Source: Prescottella soli (GTDB taxonomy: Bacteria; Actinomycetota; Actinomycetes; Mycobacteriales; Mycobacteriaceae). Taken from it: a DNA stretch of 64,000 bases. A program made the translations under genes and the position numbers. The stretch is from the NCBI RefSeq assembly GCF_040024445.1, contig NZ_CP157276.1:1426001-1490000 (forward strand), given 5' to 3'. The notes beneath the pieces were generated by a model. The model did no database searches. It saw only the letters and a list, made by a program, of their open reading frames with translations, and was not told where the DNA came from. Below, one piece after another: positions 9,086 to 17,259 of this stretch (its first letter is position 1; every line of letters starts with the position of its first letter).

Positions 9086-10018
9086 ATGGCACGGGTGAGC
9101 GAGTCCAGCCCCTACGTCGAATTCGACCGCAAGCAGTGGCGCAAGCTGCGCAAGTCGACGCCGCTCGTGCTCACCGAAGAAGAGCTCGTCGGGCTCCGCG
9201 GTCTCGGTGAACAGATCGACCTCGACGAGGTGGCCGAGGTCTACCTCCCGCTCGCTCGTCTGATCCACCTCCAGGTCGCCGCGCGCCAGCGTCTGTTCGC
9301 CGCGACCGCAACCTTCCTCGGCGAGAAGCACCCGGACCGCCAGGTGCCGTTCGTGATCGGCGTCGCGGGCAGCGTCGCCGTCGGCAAGTCCACCACCGCT
9401 CGCGTCCTGCAGGCCCTGCTCGCCCGCTGGGAGCACCACCCGCGCGTCGACCTCGTCACGACCGACGGGTTCCTCTACCCCACTGCCGAATTGACGCGAC
9501 GCGGCATCATGCACCGCAAGGGGTTCCCCGAGAGCTACGACCGGCGCAAGCTGCTGCGGTTCGTCACCGAGGTCAAGTCCGGGGCCGAAGAGGTTGCCGC
9601 CCCGGTGTACTCGCACATCTCGTACGACGTCATCCCGGGCCAGTACCACCTCATCCGGCAGCCCGACATCCTCATCATCGAGGGTCTCAACGTGCTGCAG
9701 ACCGGTCCGCGCCTGATGGTCTCGGACCTGTTCGACTTCTCGATCTACGTCGACGCCCGCATCGAGGACATAGAGCGCTGGTACATCAAACGATTTCTCG
9801 CGCTGCGCAAGACGTCGTTCTCCGACCCCGACGCACACTTCCACCACTACGCGGCGCTGTCGGACGAGCACGCGACACTCGCGGCCGAGGACATCTGGAA
9901 CTCGATCAACCGGCCGAATCTCGTGGAGAACATCCTGCCCACCCGCCCGCGCGCGACACTGGTACTGCGCAAGGACGCCGACCACACCATCAACCGGCTG
10001 CGCCTGCGCAAGCTCTGA
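9086..10018 (+). CDS. coaA: type I pantothenate kinase
   Basis: This 310-residue protein catalyses the first step of coenzyme A synthesis, ATP-dependent phosphorylation of pantothenate. The P-loop [12 protein letters not shown], the TTDGFLYP segment and the C-terminal RADHT-like block ([16 protein letters not shown]) are all characteristic. ATG 9086 has GGAAGG 7 nt upstream and gives the length of the mycobacterial enzyme. An in-frame start at 9008 would add an unrelated 26-residue tail. The adjacency with glyA and phoH2 is conserved in M. tuberculosis. Confidence 0.96.
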   Translation: MARVSESSPYVEFDRKQWRKLRKSTPLVLTEEELVGLRGLGEQIDLDEVAEVYLPLARLIHLQVAARQRLFAATATFLGEKHPDRQVPFVIGVAGSVAVGKSTTARVLQALLARWEHHPRVDLVTTDGFLYPTAELTRRGIMHRKGFPESYDRRKLLRFVTEVKSGAEEVAAPVYSHISYDVIPGQYHLIRQPDILIIEGLNVLQTGPRLMVSDLFDFSIYVDARIEDIERWYIKRFLALRKTSFSDPDAHFHHYAALSDEHATLAAEDIWNSINRPNLVENILPTRPRATLVLRKDADHTINRLRLRKL

Positions 10019-10026
10019 TCGGAGGC

Positions 10027-10066
10027 GGGTGTCCTATGCATCCCGCTCACGATGCAAAGGACACCC
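10027..10066. terminator. bidirectional terminator between coaA and the serine hydrolase gene
   Basis: A 9-bp stem (10027-10035 with 10058-10066) continues after one mismatch with 4 more pairs around a 12-nt loop. It lies between convergent stop codons. Confidence 0.55.
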
Positions 10067-10069
10067 GGG

Positions 10070-11209
10070 TCACAGGTTCGCGTAGGCCTGCGCGACGTAC
10101 TCCTCGGTGCGCGGCGCACCCAGGAGTTGCGGGGTCATCCTGTTCATCACGTACGCGAACGTCATTCGGCGGTCGAGGTCGTTGACGACGATCGACCCGC
10201 CGTACCCGGCCCACCAGCACACCCGGCCGTCGGGGACCGACGGGTGGATGCCCGGGGCGGGCAGCGCGTAGCCGAGACCGAACCGCAGCGATGCCCCGAG
10301 TACCTGGTCGACGCCGTCGGCCTGCACGTCGAAGATCCGCTCGACCGTCTCGGGGCGCAGCAACTGCTCCCCCGACGGTGTCCGTCCGCCGTGCGAGACG
10401 ACCGACTGCACGAGCGCGACCGACCGCGCGTTGCCGTGCCCGTTGGCGCCGCCGATCTCGGCGCCGCGCCACAGCCGACTCGACGTCTCCGGTACGGGGA
10501 TCACCGGGTTGGCCATGGTCTTGACGAACACGCTGTCGGGCGGAAGCGACGCGTAGTCGAATCCCGTGGGCGGCGGCGCGATCAGCGGCGCGACCCGCGG
10601 GTCGACGTCGGCGGGGGTGCCGATGAAGTAGTCGGCGCCGCACACGCCGGCGACGTCGGTGGCGAAGAAGTCGCCGAGACTGCGCCCGGTGACGCGTCGG
10701 GTGATCCCGCCGACCAGGTGCCCGAAGTTGGTCGCGTGGTAGCCCGACGCCGTGCCCGCCTCCCACCACGGCGCCTGCTGTGCGAGCAGGTCTTCCGCAC
10801 GGACGTCGTCGCAGATGTCGGTGATCGTGACCGGCTGCTGCCAGCCGCTCACCCCCGACGTGTGCCCGAGGACGTGCCGCACCAGCACGCCGTCCTTGCC
10901 GTTCGCGGCGAACTCCGGCCAGTAGCGGGCGACGGGGGCGTCGAGGTCCAGCAGACCGCGGTCGACGAGCACCAGCGCGGCCAGCGTGGTCATGGTCTTC
11001 GTCAGCGAGTACGTGTTGACGACGGTGTCCTTGACCCAGCGCGCCCCGGTGTCGACGTCGGCGACACCGCCCCACAGGTCCACCACGGTCTCGCCTTCAC
11101 GCACGACGCACACGGACGCACCGGTGTCGGTGCCGTCGTCGAGGTTGCGCTGCAACAGCTCTCGCAGCCCCCCGAACGAGGGATCGGCGAACCCCTCGAC
11201 AGACGTCAC
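10070..11209 (-). CDS. beta-lactamase-fold serine hydrolase (EstB/class C-like)
   Basis: This 379-residue protein has the SxxK nucleophile motif (YSLTKTMT), the HTSG helix end (VLGHTSGVSGW) and a YxN-like motif (GYHATNFGH) of the class C beta-lactamase/esterase superfamily. Such proteins usually act as esterases or peptidases, not antibiotic-resistance enzymes. The GTG start at 11209 overlaps the FMO stop in a GTGA arrangement, which implies translational coupling. A plausible role is hydrolysis of an ester made by the monooxygenase. No signal peptide is seen. Confidence 0.85.
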   Translation of the reverse strand: MTSVEGFADPSFGGLRELLQRNLDDGTDTGASVCVVREGETVVDLWGGVADVDTGARWVKDTVVNTYSLTKTMTTLAALVLVDRGLLDLDAPVARYWPEFAANGKDGVLVRHVLGHTSGVSGWQQPVTITDICDDVRAEDLLAQQAPWWEAGTASGYHATNFGHLVGGITRRVTGRSLGDFFATDVAGVCGADYFIGTPADVDPRVAPLIAPPPTGFDYASLPPDSVFVKTMANPVIPVPETSSRLWRGAEIGGANGHGNARSVALVQSVVSHGGRTPSGEQLLRPETVERIFDVQADGVDQVLGASLRFGLGYALPAPGIHPSVPDGRVCWWAGYGGSIVVNDLDRRMTFAYVMNRMTPQLLGAPRTEEYVAQAYANL

Positions 11210-12540
11210 CGCGCGCCCACCGGCGTCTCCTGTGCCCGCTTCTCTCCGGCCGCGATCTCCTTCTTCAGGTCGCGCACGTACCGCGCGAAGTCGACCTGGA
11301 TGGTGTGCCGCGGCGCCTGGTAGTACTGCGCGAGGCTGGCCGCGTCGTCTACCGCGATGATCCGCCGCATCTCGGCGTCGGTCGGCGGCGCGTACGAACC
11401 GCTGAGCACGCCGGCGACCAGCTTGCTCTGCTGCTCGGCGAGATTGACGATCGTGGGCGACGCCTGCGCGAGGCCCATGAAGAACAGGTTGTCGACACCG
11501 GGCTGCATGATTCGCTTGAACAGCGGGAACCTGTGCTGCGAATCGGGTTGCAGCGTCGGGTCGTCGAAGAACGGGAAGCTCATGTTGTACCCGGTGGCGC
11601 ACACGATGACGTCGGCGGGAATCCGACGGCCGTCGACGAGCCGGACGTGATCGCCGTCGAGCGACTCGATCGCCGGGACGCACGTCAGGTCACCGGAACC
11701 GGCCTTGGCGAGGAAGTCGATGCTCACCGACGGGTGCGCGCCGAGCGGCTCGTGGTCGGGCTCGGGCAGCCCGTAGTCCTGCATCCGGCCGAGGGACTTC
11801 TTGATCTTGCGACGCGCGATGGCCAGACCCAGCTTCTTCGGCATCCACGGCGGCATCATCATCTTGTCGGCCGGCTTGCCCTCGCGATACTTGGCGAGCA
11901 CCCAGACACCGCGTCGCGCCGACACCCACACGTGCTTGGCGACGGATCGGTGCGAGAGTTCCGACGCGATGTCGAGCGCGGAGTTGCCCATGCCGACCAC
12001 CACGACGTTCTTGCCGCGCATGTCGATCGGGTCGAACGCGTTGAGGTAGTCGTGACTGTGGATGATCTGTCCGTCGAACTTGCCCGGATAGTCCGGCATC
12101 CGCGGATCCCAATGGTGACCGTTCGCGACGACCAACGCGTCGTACGTGCGGGTCTCGCCGCTGTCGAGCGTGACCGCCCACGTCCCGTCGGGGAGGCGGT
12201 CGGCCTTCTCGACCATCGTGTCGAAGGTGATGGTGTCGCGCAGGCCGAACTTCTCGACGTAGTCGCGGAAGTAGCCGTGCATGAGCGAGTGGTGCGGGAA
12301 GTGCGGCCAGTCGGCCGGGACCGGGAAGTCCTCGAACTGCAACCGCGTCGACGACGTGTCGATGTGCAGGCTCTCGTAGCACGACGACATGCCGGTGGGG
12401 TTCTTGTAGTACCAGTTCCCCCCGATGTCGTCGGACGCCTCGAAGCAGTCGTACGGGATGCCGTGGTCCTTGAGGCGCTTGGCCGTGGTGAAGCCGGAAC
12501 AACCGGCACCGATGATGCACACCTTGGGCAGCTGAGGCAT
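11206..12540 (-). CDS. flavin-containing monooxygenase (FMO/Baeyer-Villiger type)
   Basis: This 444-residue class B flavoprotein monooxygenase has the FAD motif IIGAGCSGFTTAKRL at the N-terminus, an FMO signature-like segment FDGQIIHSHDY, and the NADPH motif VVVVGMGNSALD. The family inserts oxygen into ketones or soft nucleophiles using NADPH and O2; the substrate here is unknown. It is the first gene of an operon with the overlapping serine hydrolase and is divergent from a TetR gene. A perfect palindrome between the two start sites suggests TetR control. Confidence 0.9.
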   Translation of the reverse strand: MPQLPKVCIIGAGCSGFTTAKRLKDHGIPYDCFEASDDIGGNWYYKNPTGMSSCYESLHIDTSSTRLQFEDFPVPADWPHFPHHSLMHGYFRDYVEKFGLRDTITFDTMVEKADRLPDGTWAVTLDSGETRTYDALVVANGHHWDPRMPDYPGKFDGQIIHSHDYLNAFDPIDMRGKNVVVVGMGNSALDIASELSHRSVAKHVWVSARRGVWVLAKYREGKPADKMMMPPWMPKKLGLAIARRKIKKSLGRMQDYGLPEPDHEPLGAHPSVSIDFLAKAGSGDLTCVPAIESLDGDHVRLVDGRRIPADVIVCATGYNMSFPFFDDPTLQPDSQHRFPLFKRIMQPGVDNLFFMGLAQASPTIVNLAEQQSKLVAGVLSGSYAPPTDAEMRRIIAVDDAASLAQYYQAPRHTIQVDFARYVRDLKKEIAAGEKRAQETPVGAR

Positions 12541-12615
12541 GGAAGTTCCTTTCCCGCAATCGGATTACATAGACCTTCAGCAAGAACGTGATCTGCGTCA
12601 TAGAACCGGATTCAC

Positions 12616-12628
12616 TGACACGCTGTCA
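12616..12628. promoter_or_regulatory. candidate TetR operator
   Basis: TGACA-CGC-TGTCA is a perfect inverted repeat with a 3-bp spacer, in the 127-bp gap between the FMO and TetR start codons. The shape and position suit a TetR-family dimer repressing both promoters. A TATGTA-like -10 for the FMO gene lies nearby on the minus strand. Confidence 0.6.
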
Positions 12629-12667
12629 AGCGAGCGTCGCCGTACGATGCCGATCGGGAGGTGTCCA

Positions 12668-13297
12668 GTGAACGAGATCGACGAGGCCCCCGAACGGAAG
12701 CCGACGTTGCGGGACGAGCAGAAACGGCTGACGCGGCGGCGCCTCCTGGACTGCGCTCGGGAACAGTTCGCCGCCAACGGCTATGCGGCGGTGAAGATCG
12801 ACGACATCGCATCCGCGGCCGGTTGCAGCCGCGCCACGTTCTACCTGCACTTCACCGGCAAGACCGATGTGCTGCGCCGGATCGGAGCCGAGTCGATGGA
12901 TCCCCGCGCGGTGTCGATCTACGCCGACCTCGACGAGGTACTCGAATCCGGATCCCGCGACGAGTTCACCCGGTGGATCGAGCGGGCCATCGACTGGTTC
13001 GACCGCAATCGCGCAATCCTGCCGGCGTGGGACGAGGCGCTGGTGCTCGAGCCCGACTTCCGCGAACCGGCGCGGGAAGCGATCGCAGCACTGCCGAACG
13101 CGATGCCGTCCTACCTGGCACGCTGGGGCGCCGACCGCGAGCGGGAGGCCCGCGTGCGGATCGAACTCCTGGTCACCCAGCTCGAACGGTTCTTCACCCG
13201 ATGGGCCGTCCAAGGAACGATCGAGATCCCCCGCGAGCAGGCCGCGGAGGTCCTCACCGACATCTGGTTCCCGGCGCTCACACCGCCGGCGTCGTGA
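12668..13297 (+). CDS. TetR family transcriptional regulator
   Basis: This 209-residue protein has an N-terminal TetR helix-turn-helix (RRRLLDCAREQFAANGY, then IDDIASAAGCSRATFYLHF) and a variable ligand domain. GTG 12668 is chosen because GGGAGG lies 6 nt upstream; longer in-frame starts would add a non-homologous tail. It is divergent from the FMO/hydrolase operon, which it probably controls together with itself through the palindrome at 12616-12628. The inducer is unknown. Confidence 0.88.
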   Translation: MNEIDEAPERKPTLRDEQKRLTRRRLLDCAREQFAANGYAAVKIDDIASAAGCSRATFYLHFTGKTDVLRRIGAESMDPRAVSIYADLDEVLESGSRDEFTRWIERAIDWFDRNRAILPAWDEALVLEPDFREPAREAIAALPNAMPSYLARWGADREREARVRIELLVTQLERFFTRWAVQGTIEIPREQAAEVLTDIWFPALTPPAS

Positions 13298-13304
13298 CGG
13301 CCCC

Positions 13305-13334
13305 TAGGCGCCGCTGCGCCGATGTCGGCGCCTA
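13305..13334. terminator. bidirectional hairpin between the TetR gene and the prenyl synthase gene
   Basis: A 9-bp stem (13305-13313 with 13326-13334) with a 12-nt loop overlaps the stop codon of the minus-strand gene. Confidence 0.45.
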
Positions 13335-14099
13335 CGCGCCGAAGCGGCGGTGCCGGGCCGCGTAGTCGCGCAGCGCACGCAGGAAGTCGACGCGACGGAA
13401 CTCCGGCCAGTACGCCTCGGTGAACCAGATCTCCGAGTACGCGCTCTGCCACAGCAGGAAGCCCGACAGCCGCTGCTCCCCGGACGTCCGGATCACCAGA
13501 TCGGGGTCCGGCTGGCCCGACGTGTAGAGGTGGCCGTCGATGCCTTCGACGCTCATGGCCTTGACGAGGTCGTCGCCGGTGAGGCCCTCGCGGAGCTTGT
13601 CCCGCAGCAACGACTGGACGGCGTCGGCGATCTCCTGCCGGCCGCCGTAGCCGACCGCGACGTTGACGTGGGTGCCCGTGCGGCCCCGCGTCCCCTCGGC
13701 GGCCTCGCGCAGCCGCCGCGCCTGATCCTCGGGCAGCAGGTCGAGCGTGCCGACGATCTTGACGCTCCAGTTCTTCCCGGGACCCGAGATCTCCTCGACC
13801 ACCTCGGTGATGATCTCGAGCAGCGTGTCGAGTTCCTCGGGTTCGCGGCGCAGATTCTCGGTGGACAACAGGTAGATCGTGGCCATCTCGATGCCGGCCG
13901 CGTCGCACCAGCTCAGGAGCTCGGCAATCTTGCGCGCACCCATCCGGTGCCCGTGGCTGACGTCGGTGAATCCGTTCTCCCGCGCCCAACGCCGATTGCC
14001 GTCGCACATCACCGCCACATGGCGCGGATGCTGTAAACCGTCGAGACGGCGCAGCAGCCGTCGCTCGTAGATGCTGTACAGCAGGCCGCGCAACTTCAC
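13332..14099 (-). CDS. short-chain Z-isoprenyl (Z,E-farnesyl) diphosphate synthase
   Basis: This 255-residue cis-prenyltransferase is closest in sequence to mycobacterial Rv1086, which makes omega,E,Z-farnesyl diphosphate for decaprenyl-phosphate synthesis. The catalytic P-loop reads VMCDGNRRWA, with Cys before Asp as in Rv1086, rather than the MDGNGRWA of ordinary UppS. The C-terminal block PDPDLVIRTSGEQRLSGFLL matches the family. GTG 14099 (VKLRGLLYSIYE) is chosen by similarity; its ribosome-binding site is weak. Confidence 0.92.
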   Translation of the reverse strand: MKLRGLLYSIYERRLLRRLDGLQHPRHVAVMCDGNRRWARENGFTDVSHGHRMGARKIAELLSWCDAAGIEMATIYLLSTENLRREPEELDTLLEIITEVVEEISGPGKNWSVKIVGTLDLLPEDQARRLREAAEGTRGRTGTHVNVAVGYGGRQEIADAVQSLLRDKLREGLTGDDLVKAMSVEGIDGHLYTSGQPDPDLVIRTSGEQRLSGFLLWQSAYSEIWFTEAYWPEFRRVDFLRALRDYAARHRRFGA

Positions 14100-14225
14100 C
14101 TGGACATCACCACGGGAACAAAGAGTACGCCGCCAACACGTTCCACCGACGACGAGCACCGCGACGACGCTCCGGTGTCGTGTACACCTCACGTCGAACC
14201 CCTACCGTAGTTACTCCACCGTAGG

Positions 14226-14239
14226 TTACGGTTCCGTAA
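14226..14239. promoter_or_regulatory. palindrome upstream of the hemolysin III gene
   Basis: TTACGG-TT-CCGTAA is a perfect 6-bp inverted repeat with a 2-bp spacer, in the divergent gap between the prenyl synthase and hemolysin-III genes. Partial copies of the CCGTA unit lie just upstream. It resembles a TetR-type operator; no regulator gene is adjacent. Confidence 0.45.
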
Positions 14240-14284
14240 GTTCGCCGGGCGCGTCCCGGCCCTCACCGACGACAGGGGCAGCCA

Positions 14285-14962
14285 ATGACGGCTCTCGGGC
14301 TCGACGACCTCATCGCGCCACCGGCCAAGCCGCGTCTGCGCGGATGGATCCACGCGTGGTCGCTCGTAGTCGCCGCGGTCGCGAGCGTCGTGCTGGTGAC
14401 ACTGGCATTCACACTCGAATCCGCCCGGGCCGGGTTCGCGACCCTCGTCTACTGCACCACCGTGTGCGGGCTGTTCGCGGTGAGCGCGACGTACCACCGC
14501 ATCCACTGGAACACGGTCCGCGCCAGGACCTGGATGAAGCGCGCCGACCATTCGATGATCTTCCTGTTCATCGCCGGCAGCTACACGCCGTTCGGCCTCC
14601 TCGCCCTGCCGCCGCACACCGGCACGGTCCTGCTCACAGTCGTGTGGTGTGGTGCGCTCGCCGGGATCGCGCTGAAGATGTTGTGGCCCACCGCGCCTCG
14701 TTGGGTGGGTGTACCCCTCTATCTGCTGCTCGGCTGGGCGATCGTCCCGGTCGCGGGCGAACTGGTCCACGAGGCCGGCGTCGCGGCCATGGTGCTGCTC
14801 GCCGTCGGCGGTGTCCTCTACAGCGTCGGGGCGATCCTCTACGCCACCAAATGGCCCAACCCGTGGCCGCAGACGTTCGGCCACCACGAGTTCTTTCACG
14901 CCGCCACCGCCGTCGCTGCCGTCTGCCATTTCGTGGCGGTCTGCCTGGTGGTCTTCGGTTAG
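14285..14962 (+). CDS. hemolysin III / TrhA family membrane protein
   Basis: This 225-residue protein has seven hydrophobic segments. The conserved polar residues of the hemolysin III/PAQR family are present: TYHRIHW after the second helix, [15 protein letters not shown], and HHEFFHA before the last helix, which form a putative metal site. Bacterial members have been linked to membrane-lipid homeostasis rather than true hemolysis. It corresponds to M. tuberculosis Rv1085c by position and family. In that genome the next gene is the DUF255 protein, whereas here a 5.6-kb cassette follows. Confidence 0.9.
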   Translation: MTALGLDDLIAPPAKPRLRGWIHAWSLVVAAVASVVLVTLAFTLESARAGFATLVYCTTVCGLFAVSATYHRIHWNTVRARTWMKRADHSMIFLFIAGSYTPFGLLALPPHTGTVLLTVVWCGALAGIALKMLWPTAPRWVGVPLYLLLGWAIVPVAGELVHEAGVAAMVLLAVGGVLYSVGAILYATKWPNPWPQTFGHHEFFHAATAVAAVCHFVAVCLVVFG

Positions 14963-15059
14963 ATCCGACTCGTCCGAATTGCGCCGAAGGTTCCGGAAAC
15001 GGCCCGGAGTTTCAGGCGATCTGCTTACCCTGACCTATCTACCTGGGGGAAGGAGTGCA

Positions 15060-16517
15060 GTGACAACAACCGAGCAAACAGTTGGTGGAGTTGCCCAATT
15101 GGCGCCACAGGATGCCGAATTCGTCTACCACGAGGGCGAGCGCCATATCTCGAACTCGACCGGTATCTATATGTTCGACACCACCGGCGAGACCGCTCCG
15201 ATCACCCAGCGCGAGGCCGAGGAATGGATGCGCGCGCGCCTCGGCTACAGCGGCGTGTTCACGCGGCGACTTCGGCACCTACCGCTGGAGCTGGACTACC
15301 CGTTCTGGGTCCCGGATCCCACACTCGACCTCGCGAAGCATGTGGTCGTCGAACCGGTCGACGGGCCTGGATGGGACGCCCTGCGGCGCCACATCTCCCG
15401 ATTCTCGGGCAAGCCGCTGGATCTCACCCGGCCGCCGTGGCAGCTGCACTTCCTCACCGGTGTCACCGGCATCGAGGGGCTTCCCGACCGGATGACGGTG
15501 GCCGTGCTGCGGTGCCACCACAGTTCCGGGGACGGACTCACCGCCCGCGACCTGGGGCTGCGAATCTTCGGACGGTCCGAGGTTCATCCACCGATTCCGT
15601 CGACCTCCGAAAACTGGTCCCTGCCGACGGAGTTCGTGAAAGCGATCGGCCGGCTCCCCTCCCGGTGGAGCACGTTCCGCGAAGGGCTGGCCACGACCGG
15701 CGACGCCGCCAAGCGGGTCACCGACGAGGTCGCGGCCGGCACGATCGCCCCGCCCGGACCGCGCCGGCCCGCGACGCGGTTCAACCAGCAGATCACCCCC
15801 GATCTGATCTTCGACGTCGTGAGCTTCTCACCGAAGGACATCCGCACCGTGCAGGCCTCGGTCGACGGTGCAACCTTCAACGACGTTCTCCTGGCGACCA
15901 TCTCGGGTGGACTCGCCGCCTACCTCGCCGAGAAGGGCGAGACCCCCAGCGCATCGCTGTCCGCAGTGGTCCCGATGTCGCTGCGGGGTACCCGACCCGG
16001 CGTCGCGAACCAACCGGACAACAATCGCGCCAATCATCTCGCGCTGATGAGCGTCGATCTACACACCGACATCGACGACCCACTCGAACGCCTACGGGCG
16101 ATCAATGCGTCGGTCCGCGCGGAAAAGCACCGCCACCGCCATCCCGATGTCCAGATCGCAGCGTCGCGGGTGGAAACGGCACCAGCATGGTTGCTGCGCG
16201 GGGTCAATTGGTTGATGCAACTGCGCAAGCAACCGGAAGGAACCGTCGAAACCGTCAACACGATGGTCAGCAACATCCCATGGACGGGCGACGACCTCGT
16301 GCTGCGCGGCGCGCCCCTGGTCCGGAGTTTCGGCATTCTCGGGATCATCGACAAGGTCGGACTGAGGCACCTCATCGTGTCCCATCACGACGACGAAATC
16401 GAGATCTCGTTCTGCACCGACACCGCGATGATGCCGGACACGGATCGTTACAAAGAACTCCTCACCAGGGAATTCCAGAAGTTGGTCGACCGTTCAAATA
16501 GGTCGATATCAACATAA
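15060..16517 (+). CDS. WS/DGAT-type wax ester synthase / diacylglycerol acyltransferase
   Basis: This 485-residue protein has the catalytic HHxxxDG motif (HHSSGDG, residues 153-159) and the C-terminal NIPW block (MVSNIPWTGDD) of the WS/DGAT family. Members transfer acyl chains from acyl-CoA to alcohols or diacylglycerol. GTG 15060 has AGGAG 4 nt upstream. It is the first gene of the cassette that includes mycolyltransferases and mini-proteins, which makes a role in cell-envelope lipid acylation possible, but ordinary triacylglycerol or wax synthesis is equally compatible. Confidence 0.9.
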   Translation: MTTTEQTVGGVAQLAPQDAEFVYHEGERHISNSTGIYMFDTTGETAPITQREAEEWMRARLGYSGVFTRRLRHLPLELDYPFWVPDPTLDLAKHVVVEPVDGPGWDALRRHISRFSGKPLDLTRPPWQLHFLTGVTGIEGLPDRMTVAVLRCHHSSGDGLTARDLGLRIFGRSEVHPPIPSTSENWSLPTEFVKAIGRLPSRWSTFREGLATTGDAAKRVTDEVAAGTIAPPGPRRPATRFNQQITPDLIFDVVSFSPKDIRTVQASVDGATFNDVLLATISGGLAAYLAEKGETPSASLSAVVPMSLRGTRPGVANQPDNNRANHLALMSVDLHTDIDDPLERLRAINASVRAEKHRHRHPDVQIAASRVETAPAWLLRGVNWLMQLRKQPEGTVETVNTMVSNIPWTGDDLVLRGAPLVRSFGILGIIDKVGLRHLIVSHHDDEIEISFCTDTAMMPDTDRYKELLTREFQKLVDRSNRSIST

Positions 16518-16561
16518 TCCAGAGAAATTTCCTGAAACCGACCCGACATGCTGCGACCGGT

Positions 16562-16570
16562 TGTTACCGT
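16562..16570 (+). promoter_or_regulatory. extended -10 promoter for mini-protein 1
   Basis: TGT-TACCGT fits the extended -10 pattern TGNTANNNT. It is followed by a hairpin (16580-16585 with 16595-16600) and a leader of about 100 nt to the start at 16683. The same architecture recurs before the mini-genes at 19559 and 20138. Confidence 0.5.
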
Positions 16571-16682
16571 CTCATTGCGTCACGGGCAATCCGACCGTGA
16601 TACGTGGACCGGTACCGATCCGATCAATTGTGTCTTGCCGGATTCGAAACCGGGTAACTACATATCTCTTCAGGAGGCAAAC

Positions 16683-16874
16683 ATGGGTTCTCTCCAGGGA
16701 ATTATGGGCGCGCTGCTCGAGGGCGGCATGGGTTCGCTGGGTGCCGACGGACTCCTCGGCACCTTCATCGGCTCGGCTCAGTCCACCATCCAGGGCGGGC
16801 TCGGCTCGCTCGGCGACCTGGTCGACATCGGCTTCGGCTCGATCCAGAGCTTCTCCGCCGCACCGCCGAAGTAA
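16683..16874 (+). CDS. mini-protein 1: 63-residue Gly/Ser-rich MGS peptide, putative mycoloylated porin-like protein
   Basis: The protein starts MGSLQGIMGALLEGGMGSLG and is rich in Gly, Ser and Leu, with no Cys and no signal peptide. It looks like two amphipathic helices joined by glycines, with MGSL repeated internally at residue 16. AGGAGG lies 5 nt before ATG 16683, a near-perfect Shine-Dalgarno sequence. It is the first of six MGS mini-genes around two mycolyltransferases. C. glutamicum PorA/PorH/ProtX are likewise tiny, leaderless and O-mycoloylated. No motif proves a channel; the assignment rests on context and shared design. Confidence 0.7.
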   Translation: MGSLQGIMGALLEGGMGSLGADGLLGTFIGSAQSTIQGGLGSLGDLVDIGFGSIQSFSAAPPK

Positions 16875-16991
16875 GCAACCGGCCTTACCGACCACGCGAT
16901 TGACGGCTGGGGCGTACGGGATCCAAGCGATACCAGTTCGCCCTGAAACAGCCTCGATAACCGCACCAATACGCCATACCTAAGGAGAATC

Positions 16992-17108
16992 ATGGGATCC
17001 GTTTACGATGCTCTCGGCGTCTTCACTGGCAGCGCCGGCCCGGCGATCACCAAGGTTGTCAACGCGCTCTACGCACTGAGCGGCGGCACCAACCCCGCGG
17101 CCAAGTAA
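16992..17108 (+). CDS. mini-protein 2: 38-residue PorA-like MGS peptide
   Basis: This is too short for most gene finders, but TAAGGAG precedes ATG 16992 and a terminator follows. The N-terminus MGSVYDALG resembles MENVYEFLG of C. glutamicum PorA (sequence from memory), sharing Val-Tyr-acidic-x-Leu-Gly. With one gap, Ser14 aligns with PorA Ser15, the residue reported to carry the mycolate. It has no Cys and no signal peptide, and a helical hydrophobic middle (AITKVVNALYAL). It lies 151 bp before the first mycolyltransferase. It is the mini-protein with the best evidence for a porin-like role. Confidence 0.72.
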   Translation: MGSVYDALGVFTGSAGPAITKVVNALYALSGGTNPAAK

Positions 17109-17139
17109 CAGCGCTTGGCGCTGGTGCCGTCCGGCACCC

Positions 17140-17173
17140 CAATCGGGATCCGCATCTTTGCGGGTCCCGATTG
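17140..17173 (+). terminator. terminator after mini-protein 2
   Basis: A 14-bp stem with one G-U (17140-17153 with 17160-17173) closes a 6-nt loop. It separates the first two mini-genes from the mycolyltransferase pair. Confidence 0.6.
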
Positions 17174-17259
17174 CGCATGTCAGAGCTCCATCGAGCGACG
17201 CGACCTCCGCAGCTGCCCTTCCTGCAACCGCACCGGCCGCCCCGAACCAGGACCGATCC

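Noticed and set aside
10070-11209. Antibiotic-resistance beta-lactamase
   Set aside because: The SxxK and HTSG motifs fit the esterase/EstB branch, there is no signal peptide, and the gene is coupled to a monooxygenase.
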